Made by a program: the position numbers and the translations under genes. Below are positions 1 to 7,915 of a stretch of DNA of 18,053 bases, one piece after another. This stretch comes from Oleispira sp963933055 (GTDB taxonomy: Bacteria; Pseudomonadota; Gammaproteobacteria; Pseudomonadales; Oceanobacteraceae): positions 1-18,053 of the forward strand of contig CAWVSY010000067.1 of assembly GCA_963933055.1 (NCBI GenBank), written 5' to 3'. Each line of letters starts with the position of its first letter. Position 1 is the stretch's first letter. Below the pieces are notes generated by a model. That model was not told the DNA's origin and made no database searches. It saw only the letters and a program-made list of their open reading frames with translations.

Positions 1-928
1 CTTCAACGGTTGCGAAAGGTTGGTCGTAACCCATGTCGCGCAGCTTAGAAATATCTGCTTCGGTAAAGCTCTGATATGCACCTTTTAAATGTTCAGGGAA
101 CGGCATGTACTCTTTCGTTGCTTTGGTAACGTGAGTGCCTTTCTCGTCGTGCCAATCGATCACCGCATTCGCCACATCGTTAAAGCTTTGGCAGCGGCCC
201 GTGCCTAAGTTAAAGATACCGGATTTATCTGGATTATCTAAGAACCATAAGTTAACTTTTACAACGTCGCCAACGTAAACAAAATCACGACGTTGTTCAC
301 CATCTTCATAACCATCACTACCGCCAAATAATTTAGCAATACCGTTTTCTTTTACTTGGTTATTAAAGTGGAAAGCGACTGAAGACATGCTGCCTTTGTG
401 CTGTTCGCGTGGGCCGTAAACATTAAAGTAACGGAAGCCAACAACTTGTGATTTAAACGTATGTTGAATCTCACGCACGTATTGGTCGAATTGCCATTTA
501 GAATAGCCATAAACGTTTAATGGCTGTTCGTGTTCACGTTGCTCTTTAAATACAGAACCCGCGCCATACACAGACGCACTAGATGCGTATAAGAATGGAA
601 TTTCACGAATGATGCAGGCGTGTAAAAGTGTTTTAGAGTATTCGTAATTATTTTCCATCATGAATTTACCATCCCACTCAGTCGTGGAAGAGCAAGCACC
701 TTCATGGAAAATCGCTTCGACGTTATTCAAAATAGGATCGTCAATTTTAACTAGCTGCAAGAAATCATCTTTATCAAGATAATCAGCAATGTCGCAATCG
801 CTTAGGTTATAAAACTTTTTACCGTCGGTTAAATCGTCAACCACGATAATGTCTTTACGACCTTGTTCGTTTAAAGTTTTAACGATGTTGCTGCCGATGA
901 ATCCGGCGCCGCCTGTAACAATAATCAT
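1..928 (-). CDS. hldD: ADP-L-glycero-D-manno-heptose 6-epimerase, 3' end cut by window
   Basis: This enzyme inverts C6 of ADP-D-glycero-D-manno-heptose to give the L,D-heptose used in the LPS inner core; it is cytoplasmic and NADP-dependent. The protein starts MIIVTGGAGFIGSN, a Rossmann nucleotide-binding loop, and runs for 309 codons to the window edge. Further landmarks are HEGACSSTTEW near residue 80, the ASSASVYG serine segment, the short-chain-dehydrogenase catalytic YGYSK near residue 140, and FRYFNVYGPRE followed by HKGSM. These match E. coli HldD, as I remember it, almost position for position; on that basis only about 15 C-terminal residues lie outside the window. It is the downstream partner of hldE on the same strand, but about 290 bases separate them, so it may have its own promoter. 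The identification is secure. Confidence 0.96.
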   Translation of the reverse strand, partial: MIIVTGGAGFIGSNIVKTLNEQGRKDIIVVDDLTDGKKFYNLSDCDIADYLDKDDFLQLVKIDDPILNNVEAIFHEGACSSTTEWDGKFMMENNYEYSKTLLHACIIREIPFLYASSASVYGAGSVFKEQREHEQPLNVYGYSKWQFDQYVREIQHTFKSQVVGFRYFNVYGPREQHKGSMSSVAFHFNNQVKENGIAKLFGGSDGYEDGEQRRDFVYVGDVVKVNLWFLDNPDKSGIFNLGTGRCQSFNDVANAVIDWHDEKGTHVTKATKEYMPFPEHLKGAYQSFTEADISKLRDMGYDQPFATVE

Positions 929-1036
929 AATGTATTACTCATGTAAATTTTTATCGAAGCGAATTTAGTCCTGTTTCACGGCACGCGGTAAATACGTCCG
1001 ATTCACAAGTATCAAGCTAGCGATCAAAAAAGTTTA

Positions 1037-1061
1037 CTCGTATTCTAATTTGAATAACGAG
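1037..1061 (-). terminator. possible weak terminator or attenuator hairpin upstream of hldD
   Basis: The arms CTCGTATTC (1037-1045) and GAATAACGAG (1052-1061) pair over nine bases with one bulged A and a six-base loop. Read on the minus strand, which is the direction of hldE and hldD transcription, the hairpin is followed by TAAAC and then six T. That resembles a weak intrinsic terminator, but the stem is AT-rich and the T-run is displaced by five bases. It could equally be an operator dyad. Confidence 0.3.
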
Positions 1062-1106
1062 CAATGTAGAAGTGATGGTACATAACTGTTGTACGAATAG
1101 GCCGTC

Positions 1107-1162
1107 CCTCCGCATGGAAGCGGAGGCCGAGCTTACATGGACCGTACTTGCAGCGTGCCATG
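1107..1162. repeat. paired-hairpin intergenic element, REP-like
   Basis: A perfect seven-base stem, CCTCCGC (1107-1113) with GCGGAGG (1120-1126) and a six-base loop, is followed ten bases later by CATGG (1136-1140) pairing with CCATG (1158-1162). The segment is clearly more GC-rich than its surroundings and has no T-tract on either side, so it is not a simple terminator. Two adjacent hairpins of this style in a gap between genes are typical of dispersed extragenic palindromes in gammaproteobacteria. Only one copy is visible in this window, so its repeat nature is inferred. Confidence 0.45.
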
Positions 1163-1221
1163 AGGGTAATAGTTTCTGTACCAAAACACTTCGGTAATTA
1201 ATAGATACTTAAAATAAGTAC

Positions 1222-2652
1222 TTAAGCTTTCTCAGCCTGAATACGTTTAACGATTGCCGTTGTCGAGCAGTCGTCTTTAAAACTTAAAACAATCACTTCG
1301 CCGCCAGCGTCCATTACCGCTTCGCCGCCAGCAATTTCTTCAATCTTATAATCGCCACCTTTCACTAAAATACTCGGAAGCACTTTAGTAATTAAACGCT
1401 CTGGCGTATCTTCAGAAAAAGGCACAACCCAATCAACACTTTCTAAGCCCGCCAATACCGCCATGCGGTGATCAAGTGGATTAATCGGACGAGTCGGGCC
1501 TTTTAAACGTGAAACCGATTCATCCGAATTCACCGCAACCAATAAACGATCGCCTAAGGTTTTTGCTTCTTTTAAATATTGTACATGGCCAGGGTGAATG
1601 ATATCGAAGCAACCGTTGGTCATTACCAAACTCTCGCCACGTTCTTTACACTCTCGCACCAACTGCATTAATTCGTCTTCATCAAAAACAGCCGCGCCAC
1701 CATGCTGCTCGCTGCGAATATCGCTGCGCAATTCATCACTAGTAACCGTTGCCGTACCCAGCTTACCAACCACAATGCCTGCCGCAATATTCGCAAATGC
1801 TGTCGCGTGCTCTAACGATTCGCCCGCCGCTAACGCCGTCGCTAAGACAGAAATTACGGTATCACCTGCGCCCGTCACATCGTAAACTTCACGAGCACGA
1901 GTGGGTAGCGTTAAAGGCTCAGCATTACGTTGAATTAACGTCATGCCTTTTTCACTGCGCGTGACCAATAATGCAGTAAGGTCATGCTCTTCTAACAGTG
2001 CTTTGCCTTTCGCCAATAACGTTTCATCGTCTTTGCAATAGCCGACAACCGCTTCAAATTCAGCCAAATTAGGGGTAATTAGCGTTGCGCCACGATAAGG
2101 TGCGAAATCGGTTCCTTTCGGGTCGACTAAAACCGGAGTGCCTGCTTTACGCGCCGCTTGAATCAAACGTTGAGGATCGGTCAAAGCACCCTTGTTATAG
2201 TCCGATAAAATGACGGCCCCAGCATTGGCAACCTGCTGGTCAAATTGATCGTAGATTGATGTTAAGTCAACGTCATGAAACGCCTCTTCAAAATCCAGAC
2301 GAATCAATTGCTGATTGCGGCTTAAAATGCGTAACTTGGTAATCGTAGGGCTGCTGCTATGACGTAAAAAACCACAATTTACGCCTTTGCTATTCAGCAT
2401 GTATTCAAGGTCATTGGCGTTTTCGTCATCACCCGTGATGCCGAATAAATGTGCCTTAGCACCTAGTGTTGCGATGTTTAACGCTACGTTACCTGCGCCA
2501 CCGGCACGGTTTTCAATATCTTGTACTTTCACCACAGGTACGGGGGCTTCAGGGGATATGCGCGATGTAGGCCCCTGCCAATAACGATCCAGCATAACAT
2601 CGCCGAATACCAATACCTGTGCTTGATGGAAGTTTGGAACTTGTAAATCCAT
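1222..2652 (-). CDS. hldE: bifunctional D-beta-D-heptose 7-phosphate kinase / heptose 1-phosphate adenylyltransferase
   Basis: HldE phosphorylates heptose 7-phosphate at C1 and, after GmhB action, adenylylates heptose 1-phosphate, giving the ADP-heptose that HldD epimerises. The N-terminal half (about 1-320) is a PfkB/ribokinase domain: GDVMLDRYW, RAGGAGNVALN and the anion-hole DVTGAGDT with catalytic Asp near 264. The C-terminal half (about 345-476) is a cytidylyltransferase-like fold with TNGCFD and the HPGH nucleotide-binding motif near 353-356. An in-frame ATG lies 15 bases further upstream (2667). I chose the ATG at 2652 because it gives 476 residues, close to the roughly 477 of E. coli HldE, begins at the same place in the family, and has GCGGA a few bases before it while the upstream one has only AT-rich sequence. 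It is divergent from waaA. Confidence 0.96.
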   Translation of the reverse strand: MDLQVPNFHQAQVLVFGDVMLDRYWQGPTSRISPEAPVPVVKVQDIENRAGGAGNVALNIATLGAKAHLFGITGDDENANDLEYMLNSKGVNCGFLRHSSSPTITKLRILSRNQQLIRLDFEEAFHDVDLTSIYDQFDQQVANAGAVILSDYNKGALTDPQRLIQAARKAGTPVLVDPKGTDFAPYRGATLITPNLAEFEAVVGYCKDDETLLAKGKALLEEHDLTALLVTRSEKGMTLIQRNAEPLTLPTRAREVYDVTGAGDTVISVLATALAAGESLEHATAFANIAAGIVVGKLGTATVTSDELRSDIRSEQHGGAAVFDEDELMQLVRECKERGESLVMTNGCFDIIHPGHVQYLKEAKTLGDRLLVAVNSDESVSRLKGPTRPINPLDHRMAVLAGLESVDWVVPFSEDTPERLITKVLPSILVKGGDYKIEEIAGGEAVMDAGGEVIVLSFKDDCSTTAIVKRIQAEKA

Positions 2653-2816
2653 CTCTATCCGCCACATAAATTAAAGAAGGTTAAATAAAAGAACTTCAGT
2701 CTAACAAAACTCGGCTGTGGGAACTAGCGAACAGGCTATATAAGCTTGGCGGGGGTTTTGCTAATATATGGCGATATTTTCTATCAGCGCCTAAAATAGT
2801 TTTCGGAGAGTTACGA
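2653..2816. promoter_or_regulatory. divergent hldE / waaA promoter region
   Basis: These 164 bases separate two divergent LPS core genes and must carry start signals for at least waaA and hldE. TAAAAT at 2792-2797 is a possible plus-strand -10 box, but I see no matching -35 box, so no promoter is assigned precisely. A clear ribosome binding site GGAG (2805-2808) precedes the GTG start of waaA by eight bases. Confidence 0.5.
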
Positions 2817-4112
2817 GTGGCACGTTTTTTTTACAATCTGGTTTTTACCTTAGCCATTCCTTTTATTCTTATGCGAATGTGGATACGCGGTGGCGCCAAC
2901 CCTGGCTATCGTCAACGCTGGGCAGAGCGTTTTGCTTTTTTTAAGTTTACCGGCAAAGCAAATGGCATCTTGCTCCATTCAGTTTCTGTTGGCGAAACCC
3001 TAGCGGCAGAGCCTCTGGTGCGTAGCTTACAAGCGGCCAATCCTGATTTAACCCTAACGATCACCACCACTACACCGACTGGCTCAGACCAAGTACAGCG
3101 TTTATATGCCAAGGAATTAACATCTGGTCAGATGGTTCATGTTTACCTGCCTTATGATTTGCCTTGGTTGATGAAGCGATTCATCAAAAAAATTCAGCCG
3201 AGTATCTGCTTAATCATGGAAACGGAATTATGGCCGAATATCATTCGCAGCTGTAATAAACAACAGATTCCCGTTATTTTGGCAAACGCACGGTTATCCG
3301 AAAAATCAGCCAAAGGGTATGCTAAGTTTACGAAATTGACGCGCCCGATGTTGCATGGCTTAACCTTAATTGCGGCCCAGCATCGCGCGGATGCCGAACG
3401 TTTTGTTCGTTTAGGCGTTGCAGAGAATCGAGTCGATGTCACTGGCAGCATAAAATTTGATATCTCAGTGCCTGAAAGTGCTAAACAGCAAGGCCATGGG
3501 TTGAAGCAGCAATGGGGTAATACAAGGCTCGTACTCGTATTAGCGAGCAGTCACGAAGGGGAAGACAATTTAATCTTAGATAGTTATCAACAGCTATTGG
3601 CGGATTTTCCTGAGTTATTATTAACCATCGTGCCACGTCACCCAGAACGCTTTGATGACGTTGCAGCGCTTGTATTGGATCGGGAGTTGAGTTTAATTCG
3701 CCGCAGTGAAGCGTCGCAAAAAGGCAGCTTACAAGTGAGTACGACGACGCAAGTATATTTAGCCGATACCATGGGTGAGATGTTACCAATATTGGCAAGT
3801 GCTGATATCGCAATTATTGGCGGCAGTTTTATTGAACACGGTGGCCATAATCCACTAGAAGCCTGCGCATTAGCGAAGGCGGTTGTTATGGGGCCAAGTG
3901 ATTATAATTTTGCCGCAATTTCGCAGCAGTTAATCAATCAAGGTGCCATGCAGCAAGCAAATCGCGAGCAGTTGACGATTTGTTTAAAACAGTTATTAGA
4001 ACGCCCAGAATTACGTGCTCAAATGGGGGCTAAGGGTCAGCAAGTCGTTGCTGATAACCAAGGGGCGGTTATGCGGCTGACAACGCTAGTCTCTGAGCAG
4101 CTTAAGCGCTAG
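2817..4112 (+). CDS. waaA: 3-deoxy-D-manno-octulosonic acid (Kdo) transferase
   Basis: WaaA (KdtA) transfers Kdo from CMP-Kdo onto lipid IVA at the inner face of the cytoplasmic membrane, making the Kdo-lipid A that heptose is later added to. The 431-residue protein begins with a hydrophobic anchor (about residues 4-22), then RWAERF and HSVSVGETLAA, whose Glu60 is the family's catalytic base. It continues with TTTTPTGSDQV, YLPYDLP, METELWPN, ANARLS, TGSIKFDIS, the C-terminal nucleotide-sugar motif VPRHPERF, and GGSFIEHGGHNPLE. The start is GTG, supported by GGAG eight bases upstream and by the family's usual N-terminus. Length and motifs match E. coli WaaA (about 425 residues). No clear terminator follows; about 115 bases later the desaturase unit begins with its own operator. 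Confidence 0.96.
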   Translation: MARFFYNLVFTLAIPFILMRMWIRGGANPGYRQRWAERFAFFKFTGKANGILLHSVSVGETLAAEPLVRSLQAANPDLTLTITTTTPTGSDQVQRLYAKELTSGQMVHVYLPYDLPWLMKRFIKKIQPSICLIMETELWPNIIRSCNKQQIPVILANARLSEKSAKGYAKFTKLTRPMLHGLTLIAAQHRADAERFVRLGVAENRVDVTGSIKFDISVPESAKQQGHGLKQQWGNTRLVLVLASSHEGEDNLILDSYQQLLADFPELLLTIVPRHPERFDDVAALVLDRELSLIRRSEASQKGSLQVSTTTQVYLADTMGEMLPILASADIAIIGGSFIEHGGHNPLEACALAKAVVMGPSDYNFAAISQQLINQGAMQQANREQLTICLKQLLERPELRAQMGAKGQQVVADNQGAVMRLTTLVSEQLKR

Positions 4113-4160
4113 GGGCTATTAATTCCCGGCATTATTAACTCTTAGGCAAGAATCTCTTTT

Positions 4161-4189
4161 TGTACATAAAATAGACATTCAAATATATT
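4161..4189 (+). promoter_or_regulatory. candidate sigma70 promoter of the desaturase operon
   Basis: TGTACA (4161-4166, four of six matches to TTGACA) and TATATT (4184-4189, five of six matches to TATAAT) are separated by 17 bases. The -10 box runs into the left end of the palindrome at 4187-4212, so a repressor bound there would block RNA polymerase. An alternative pair is TAGACA (4172-4177) with TACAGT (4195-4200), which would place the -10 inside the palindrome. Either reading predicts repression. Confidence 0.45.
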
Positions 4190-4212
4190 CAGCATACAGT
4201 TGTACGCTGAAT
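4187..4212. promoter_or_regulatory. palindromic operator, FabR/DesT-like, upstream of desaturase genes
   Basis: Thirteen bases on each side of a centre between 4199 and 4200 form a palindrome with 11 of 13 complementary pairs. Left arm ATTCAGC (4187-4193) pairs with GCTGAAT (4206-4212), and inner TACA (4195-4198) pairs with TGTA (4201-4204). The core AGC-x-TACA-NN-TGTA-x-GCT resembles, as I remember it, the site bound by the TetR-family regulators FabR and DesT, which control unsaturated fatty acid genes. It ends 16 bases before the start codon and overlaps the predicted -10 box. No TetR gene is in this window. Confidence 0.65.
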
Positions 4213-4228
4213 TTTAGCAGGTGTCTTT

Positions 4229-5392
4229 ATGAACGTACTCAACCAACCCTCTTTATCACAAAAAGGCTGGACTTGGTTTAGCCAAGCATTAACCCAGCAT
4301 CGCAGTTTCTCAGCGTATTTTCAGCCATTAATTCAACTATTTACGCCGTTGTGGACAACCGATGCTTATCGCGCGCAAATTGTAGAATTTCGTGATGAAT
4401 TGGCCGACATGTATACCTTGGTACTAAAGCCTAAAGCGGGAATTATTGATCGCAAGTGGCCGACATTTGAGGCCGGCCAGTACATTGAATTCATGGTCGA
4501 AAAAAATGGTGCTCGTTTATTGCGCTGTTTTAGTATTTCATCATCCCCCGCTTATTATGCGCGAACAGGATTGATTGAGCTTAGTATTCGAATACAGCAA
4601 AAAGGCCGCATAACGCCTTGGATTCGTCAGCAGCTTGAGCTTGGTAGCTTAGTTAATATCTCAGCGGCGCAAGGTGAATTTGTATTATCCAGCGCTCTTC
4701 AAAAATCCTCGCCATCAGAAAAGTTATTGTTCATTGCCGGTGGCAGTGGCGTAACACCATTTCGCGCGATGCTTCAGCAGTTTGCTTACAATCAGCATGC
4801 GTCTAATCAGCAAGCGTTCGAGCTTGATGTTCATTTGCTGTATTACTCGCGTAATCATCAAGAGATTGTTTTTCAGCAGGAGTTCGAGCAGTTACAAAAA
4901 GAATGCCCCAATATCACAATCACGTTTGTTGATAGCGATGTAGAAGGGTTTGTGTGTGCTGAGCATTTACGAACTTATTGTGATGATTTTTTTCAGCGTA
5001 CAACTTTTATTTGTGGCCCTAGTCCAATGATTCAGCAAGCACGTAAGGTATTAGCCGATGAGGGTATTGAAAAAGAGAGGGTTCATTTTGAGTTTTTTGG
5101 TGCCGCGCCTATCGAAATTGAAAATAACCAACAAAGCATCGTTCATTTTCAGACGTCAGAAAAAATAGTGGTCAGCGAAAAAGACAAAACCCAAACGTTA
5201 TTAGAGCAAGCAGAAGCACAAGGTCTAACACCTGTTTCGGGCTGCCGTATTGGTGTTTGTCATCAGTGTATCTGTAAAAAGAAAAGTGGTGTGGTATTTA
5301 ATACGCGCACCCAAAAATATTCAGATACCAGCAGCGAGGAAATTCAACTGTGTATATCCGTCGCCCAAGGCGATGTCGTTCTTGACCTATAA
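4229..5392 (+). CDS. ferredoxin-type NAD(P)H oxidoreductase, electron donor for the desaturase
   Basis: This 387-residue flavin/iron-sulfur reductase probably passes electrons from NAD(P)H through FAD and a [2Fe-2S] cluster to the desaturase encoded 20 bases downstream. After an N-terminal extension of about 45 residues come the FAD-binding beta-barrel with RCFSIS (about 99-104), the NAD-binding domain with GGSGVTPFRAM (171-181) and CGPSPM (262-267), and a C-terminal plant-type ferredoxin domain. The ferredoxin cluster ligands are Cys339, Cys344, Cys347 and Cys375 (C-x4-C-x2-C-x27-C). The layout matches the oxidoreductase halves of known pairs such as DesC of Pseudomonas and Rv3230c, the partner of DesA3 in Mycobacterium. 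The start ATG has AGGTG a short distance upstream. Paired function is inferred from synteny and domain fit; the substrate partner is not shown by the sequence alone. Confidence 0.85.
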   Translation: MNVLNQPSLSQKGWTWFSQALTQHRSFSAYFQPLIQLFTPLWTTDAYRAQIVEFRDELADMYTLVLKPKAGIIDRKWPTFEAGQYIEFMVEKNGARLLRCFSISSSPAYYARTGLIELSIRIQQKGRITPWIRQQLELGSLVNISAAQGEFVLSSALQKSSPSEKLLFIAGGSGVTPFRAMLQQFAYNQHASNQQAFELDVHLLYYSRNHQEIVFQQEFEQLQKECPNITITFVDSDVEGFVCAEHLRTYCDDFFQRTTFICGPSPMIQQARKVLADEGIEKERVHFEFFGAAPIEIENNQQSIVHFQTSEKIVVSEKDKTQTLLEQAEAQGLTPVSGCRIGVCHQCICKKKSGVVFNTRTQKYSDTSSEEIQLCISVAQGDVVLDL

Positions 5393-5412
5393 CGGATCAT
5401 AAGGAAAAAATC

Positions 5413-6534
5413 ATGACTATAACACTGGCGAATAAACGCCCTAATGCCGAAACATTAAAAGCATTTGAAAATGACCTTAATAAAATTCGTGAAGAAGTGA
5501 TGGCGAAGGTAGGTGAAAAAGATGCGAGGTATATTCGCAGAGTTATTCGCGTGCAAAGAGTAAGTGAAATCATGGGGCGAATATCGCTTGTGCTGGGTTT
5601 CTATCATGCACTTTTCTGGATCGCCGGGGTCGCATTTTTAGCGTTGTCTAAAATTTTAGACAATATGGAAATTGGGCATAATGTCATGCATGGACAATAT
5701 GATTGGATGAATGATCCTCATATTAATTCACGCAACTTTGATTGGGATATTTGGGGCGATGGTGAATCATGGAAGCGTTACCATAACCACGAACATCATA
5801 CGTATACAAATATTATAGGCAAAGATCGAGACTACGGTTATGGTCTGTTGCGCTTAAGTGATGATATTACTTGGCGTCCTAAAAACCGTTTCCAATTCAT
5901 TACCTATACTTTATTAAGCAGTTTTTTCCAATTTGGTATCGCTTATCACGAAGTTGCGGGTGAACGTATTTTTGCTGGCAAAAGAAAAGAAACTTCAACG
6001 CTTCCCATTACTCGTGAAGAATTGAAACATTCTTTTTTCTCTAAAATTAACCGACAAGTATTTAAAGAATATCTCTTTTTTCCTTTACTGGCGGCATTGA
6101 TTTCTTGGCCACTATTTTTTGCTGTATTAGCCGGCAATATGATTGCGGAATTCATTCGTAACTGGTGGACATCAAGTGTCATATTTTGTGGGCACTTTAC
6201 TGAAAATGCACAAACGTTTGATCAAGCTGAATGTGAAAATGAAAGTCGAGGTGAATGGTATTATCGACAGATATTAGGGTCTTCTAACTTTGAAGGCAGT
6301 CGCACCTTTCATATTTTGACAGGGCACTTGAGCTGTCAAATTGAACATCACTTATACCCAGATGTGCCGGCATATCATTATGTTGATATGGCTAAGCAGG
6401 TTAAAAATGTCTGTAAGAAATACGATATTCCTTACAATACCGGATCATTTTTACAGCAGTACATTACGGTGGTTAAACGGATTGTTAAATATTCTTTTCC
6501 TAGTAAACAAGAGCAGGAAATACGAGTAAGTTAA
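5413..6534 (+). CDS. membrane fatty acid (acyl-CoA or acyl-lipid) desaturase
   Basis: This di-iron integral membrane desaturase introduces a double bond into saturated acyl chains using O2. All three histidine boxes are present in 373 residues: HNVMH (89-93), HNHEHH (124-129) and QIEHH (309-313) followed by LYPD. Hydrophobic segments lie at about 55-80, 160-178 and 220-248. The QIEHH third box and the tight link to a ferredoxin reductase place it with the DesB/DesA3-type enzymes, usually delta-9, though regiospecificity cannot be read from sequence here. It is separated from the reductase stop by 20 bases containing AAGGA, so the two are very likely one operon under the palindrome at 4187-4212. 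Aerobic desaturation would let the cell raise membrane fluidity independently of FabA/FabB. Confidence 0.9.
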   Translation: MTITLANKRPNAETLKAFENDLNKIREEVMAKVGEKDARYIRRVIRVQRVSEIMGRISLVLGFYHALFWIAGVAFLALSKILDNMEIGHNVMHGQYDWMNDPHINSRNFDWDIWGDGESWKRYHNHEHHTYTNIIGKDRDYGYGLLRLSDDITWRPKNRFQFITYTLLSSFFQFGIAYHEVAGERIFAGKRKETSTLPITREELKHSFFSKINRQVFKEYLFFPLLAALISWPLFFAVLAGNMIAEFIRNWWTSSVIFCGHFTENAQTFDQAECENESRGEWYYRQILGSSNFEGSRTFHILTGHLSCQIEHHLYPDVPAYHYVDMAKQVKNVCKKYDIPYNTGSFLQQYITVVKRIVKYSFPSKQEQEIRVS

Positions 6535-6538
6535 AGGC

Positions 6539-6570
6539 AAAAAAAACCACTCAAGAGAGTGGTTTTTTTT
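6539..6570. terminator. bidirectional intrinsic terminator between desaturase and tolC
   Basis: The stem ACCACTC (6546-6552) with GAGTGGT (6557-6563) has a four-base loop, AAGA. It is flanked by an A-run (6539-6546) on the left and eight T (6563-6570) on the right. It lies five bases after the desaturase stop and 29 bases after the tolC stop read on the minus strand, so it can terminate both convergent units. Confidence 0.93.
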
Positions 6571-6598
6571 GACTAAATCGTAAATCGAAAAGAGCGTA

Positions 6599-7915
6599 TT
6601 AAGCCTGTGGATTAATTGCAGGCTTAGCGCTTGTTAACCAAAGATTTAACTGAGAAATATCTGCTTCACCTAAAGTACCAGAGAAAAACTTAAGATTTAA
6701 AATATCTAAAATATAATCATAACGAGCATTGGCATAATCACGCTGCGCACTGAATAAGTTACGCTGTGCATTCAATACTTCAACAATATTTCGAGTACCT
6801 ACTTCATAACCTGTTTGCGTTGCTTCTAATGCACTGCGAGAAGAAACAGTTGCACGCTTACGCGCTTTAATCGTTAAAACATCTGTCTGTACTTTGCGGT
6901 ATAAACTGCGAATGTTGTTTTTAACCGTACGCTGTTGAAGATCTAGATCGGCACTGGCTTGGGTTATTTTTGACGCTGCTTGCTTTGCTCTAGCATAGTT
7001 ACTACCACCGGCAAATAAAGGAATCTTTGCGGTAATCGTAAGATTAGTCATTGTCCCTTCAATCACCTGGCTCCCGCTTGGTTGCTCGCCATCAACATAA
7101 CTGAATTGTGCATCAACTTGTGGCGCATAAGCAGACCAGCCCGCTTTTTTAGTATACTCAGAAGCTCGCACACCTTGCTTGGCAATCTGAATTCCTGCGT
7201 ATCTTGTCATACCCTGCTCAACCCAATGGTTAACCGGCTGGTCAGGTGTTATATAATCAATATCCGTTTTTAAGCTGTTTAATTCAGTGAATTGTTTGCC
7301 GGTTAATTGTTCAAGGGCTTCAAAGCTAATATCCAAAGCAGCTTCTTGGCCAATCAAGTTAGCGTAAGATAAATCGTAGGAGGCTTCTGCTTCATGGACT
7401 TCAGTAATGGCAATTAGACCAACTTCAAAGCGCTGCTGCGTTTGCTCTAATTGGCGCTTAACCGCTTTTTCTTCCGCTTGTGCGGTTTCTAAATTTTCTT
7501 TTTGGCGTAATACATTAAAGTAAGCTTCAGCACTGCGTAAAATGAGCTGCTGTTCGCTTAACAAAAATTCTAGGTTTGAAGCATCACCGCCAGAAGCCGC
7601 CGCTTGGTATATGTACCAACTGTTTAAATTGAAAAGAGTTTGGCTAATCGTTGCATTATACGAAAACGCATCGATCTCAATCTTGGGTCCATCATCAATA
7701 TCGAAGGTAGTATCTGATTGAGTTGCGCCAATGCTAATCTGTGGCAATAATGCCGCCCGAGCAAGGTCAACTTGAAAATCGCCAACATCGCGTTTGGATT
7801 TAGCAGAGGCTAATTCAGCATCGTTTGATAGAGATAGCTGATAAATATCGTTCAAGTCCGCCGCCATTGCATTGGTTGCAATTAATACGGAAGTTAAGGC
7901 AATTAATTTCTTCAT
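6599..7915 (-). CDS. tolC: outer membrane channel protein TolC
   Basis: TolC forms the outer-membrane exit duct for tripartite efflux pumps and type I secretion. The ATG at 7915 gives 438 residues beginning with a clear signal peptide, MKKLIALTSVLIATNAMA, cleaved near AMA-AD. The mature part carries two outer membrane efflux protein repeats. Family landmarks include LARAALLPQISIGA, SQTLFNLN, AEAYFNVLRQKE, TQQRFEVGLIAITEVHEAEA in the first half, and AKIPLFAGGSNYARAKQA, GYEVGTRNIVEVLNAQRNLF and NARYDYILDILNLK in the second; all align with E. coli TolC. The protein ends soon after the last repeat, without the roughly 40-residue polar tail of E. coli TolC. The frame is open 32 codons further upstream, but that extension would bury the signal peptide, so I rejected it. 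The gene is divergent from nudF, as in E. coli. Confidence 0.95.
   Translation of the reverse strand: MKKLIALTSVLIATNAMAADLNDIYQLSLSNDAELASAKSKRDVGDFQVDLARAALLPQISIGATQSDTTFDIDDGPKIEIDAFSYNATISQTLFNLNSWYIYQAAASGGDASNLEFLLSEQQLILRSAEAYFNVLRQKENLETAQAEEKAVKRQLEQTQQRFEVGLIAITEVHEAEASYDLSYANLIGQEAALDISFEALEQLTGKQFTELNSLKTDIDYITPDQPVNHWVEQGMTRYAGIQIAKQGVRASEYTKKAGWSAYAPQVDAQFSYVDGEQPSGSQVIEGTMTNLTITAKIPLFAGGSNYARAKQAASKITQASADLDLQQRTVKNNIRSLYRKVQTDVLTIKARKRATVSSRSALEATQTGYEVGTRNIVEVLNAQRNLFSAQRDYANARYDYILDILNLKFFSGTLGEADISQLNLWLTSAKPAINPQA

Larger units (their letters stand above)
929..1221. other. structured hldE-hldD intergenic region without a gene
   Basis: I see no supported ORF in these 293 bases. 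The region holds at least three inverted repeats (listed separately): a GC-rich hairpin at 1107-1126, a CATGG/CCATG pair at 1136-1162 and an AT-rich hairpin at 1037-1061. An additional weak dyad (TACTT/AAGTA) lies just after the hldE stop. A gap this long between two same-strand genes of one pathway suggests a dispersed repeat insertion or a separate hldD promoter and leader. I could not pick a convincing promoter. Confidence 0.7.

Noticed and set aside
1598..1964. Plus-strand open frames inside hldE (1598-1885 and 1749-1964)
   Set aside because: They are antisense shadows of a well-conserved gene, have composition unlike real proteins and show no recognisable motif.
4113..4160. Possible terminator after waaA
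   Set aside because: Only a GGG/CCC three-base pairing with a long loop is visible before the T-rich stretch, too weak to call.
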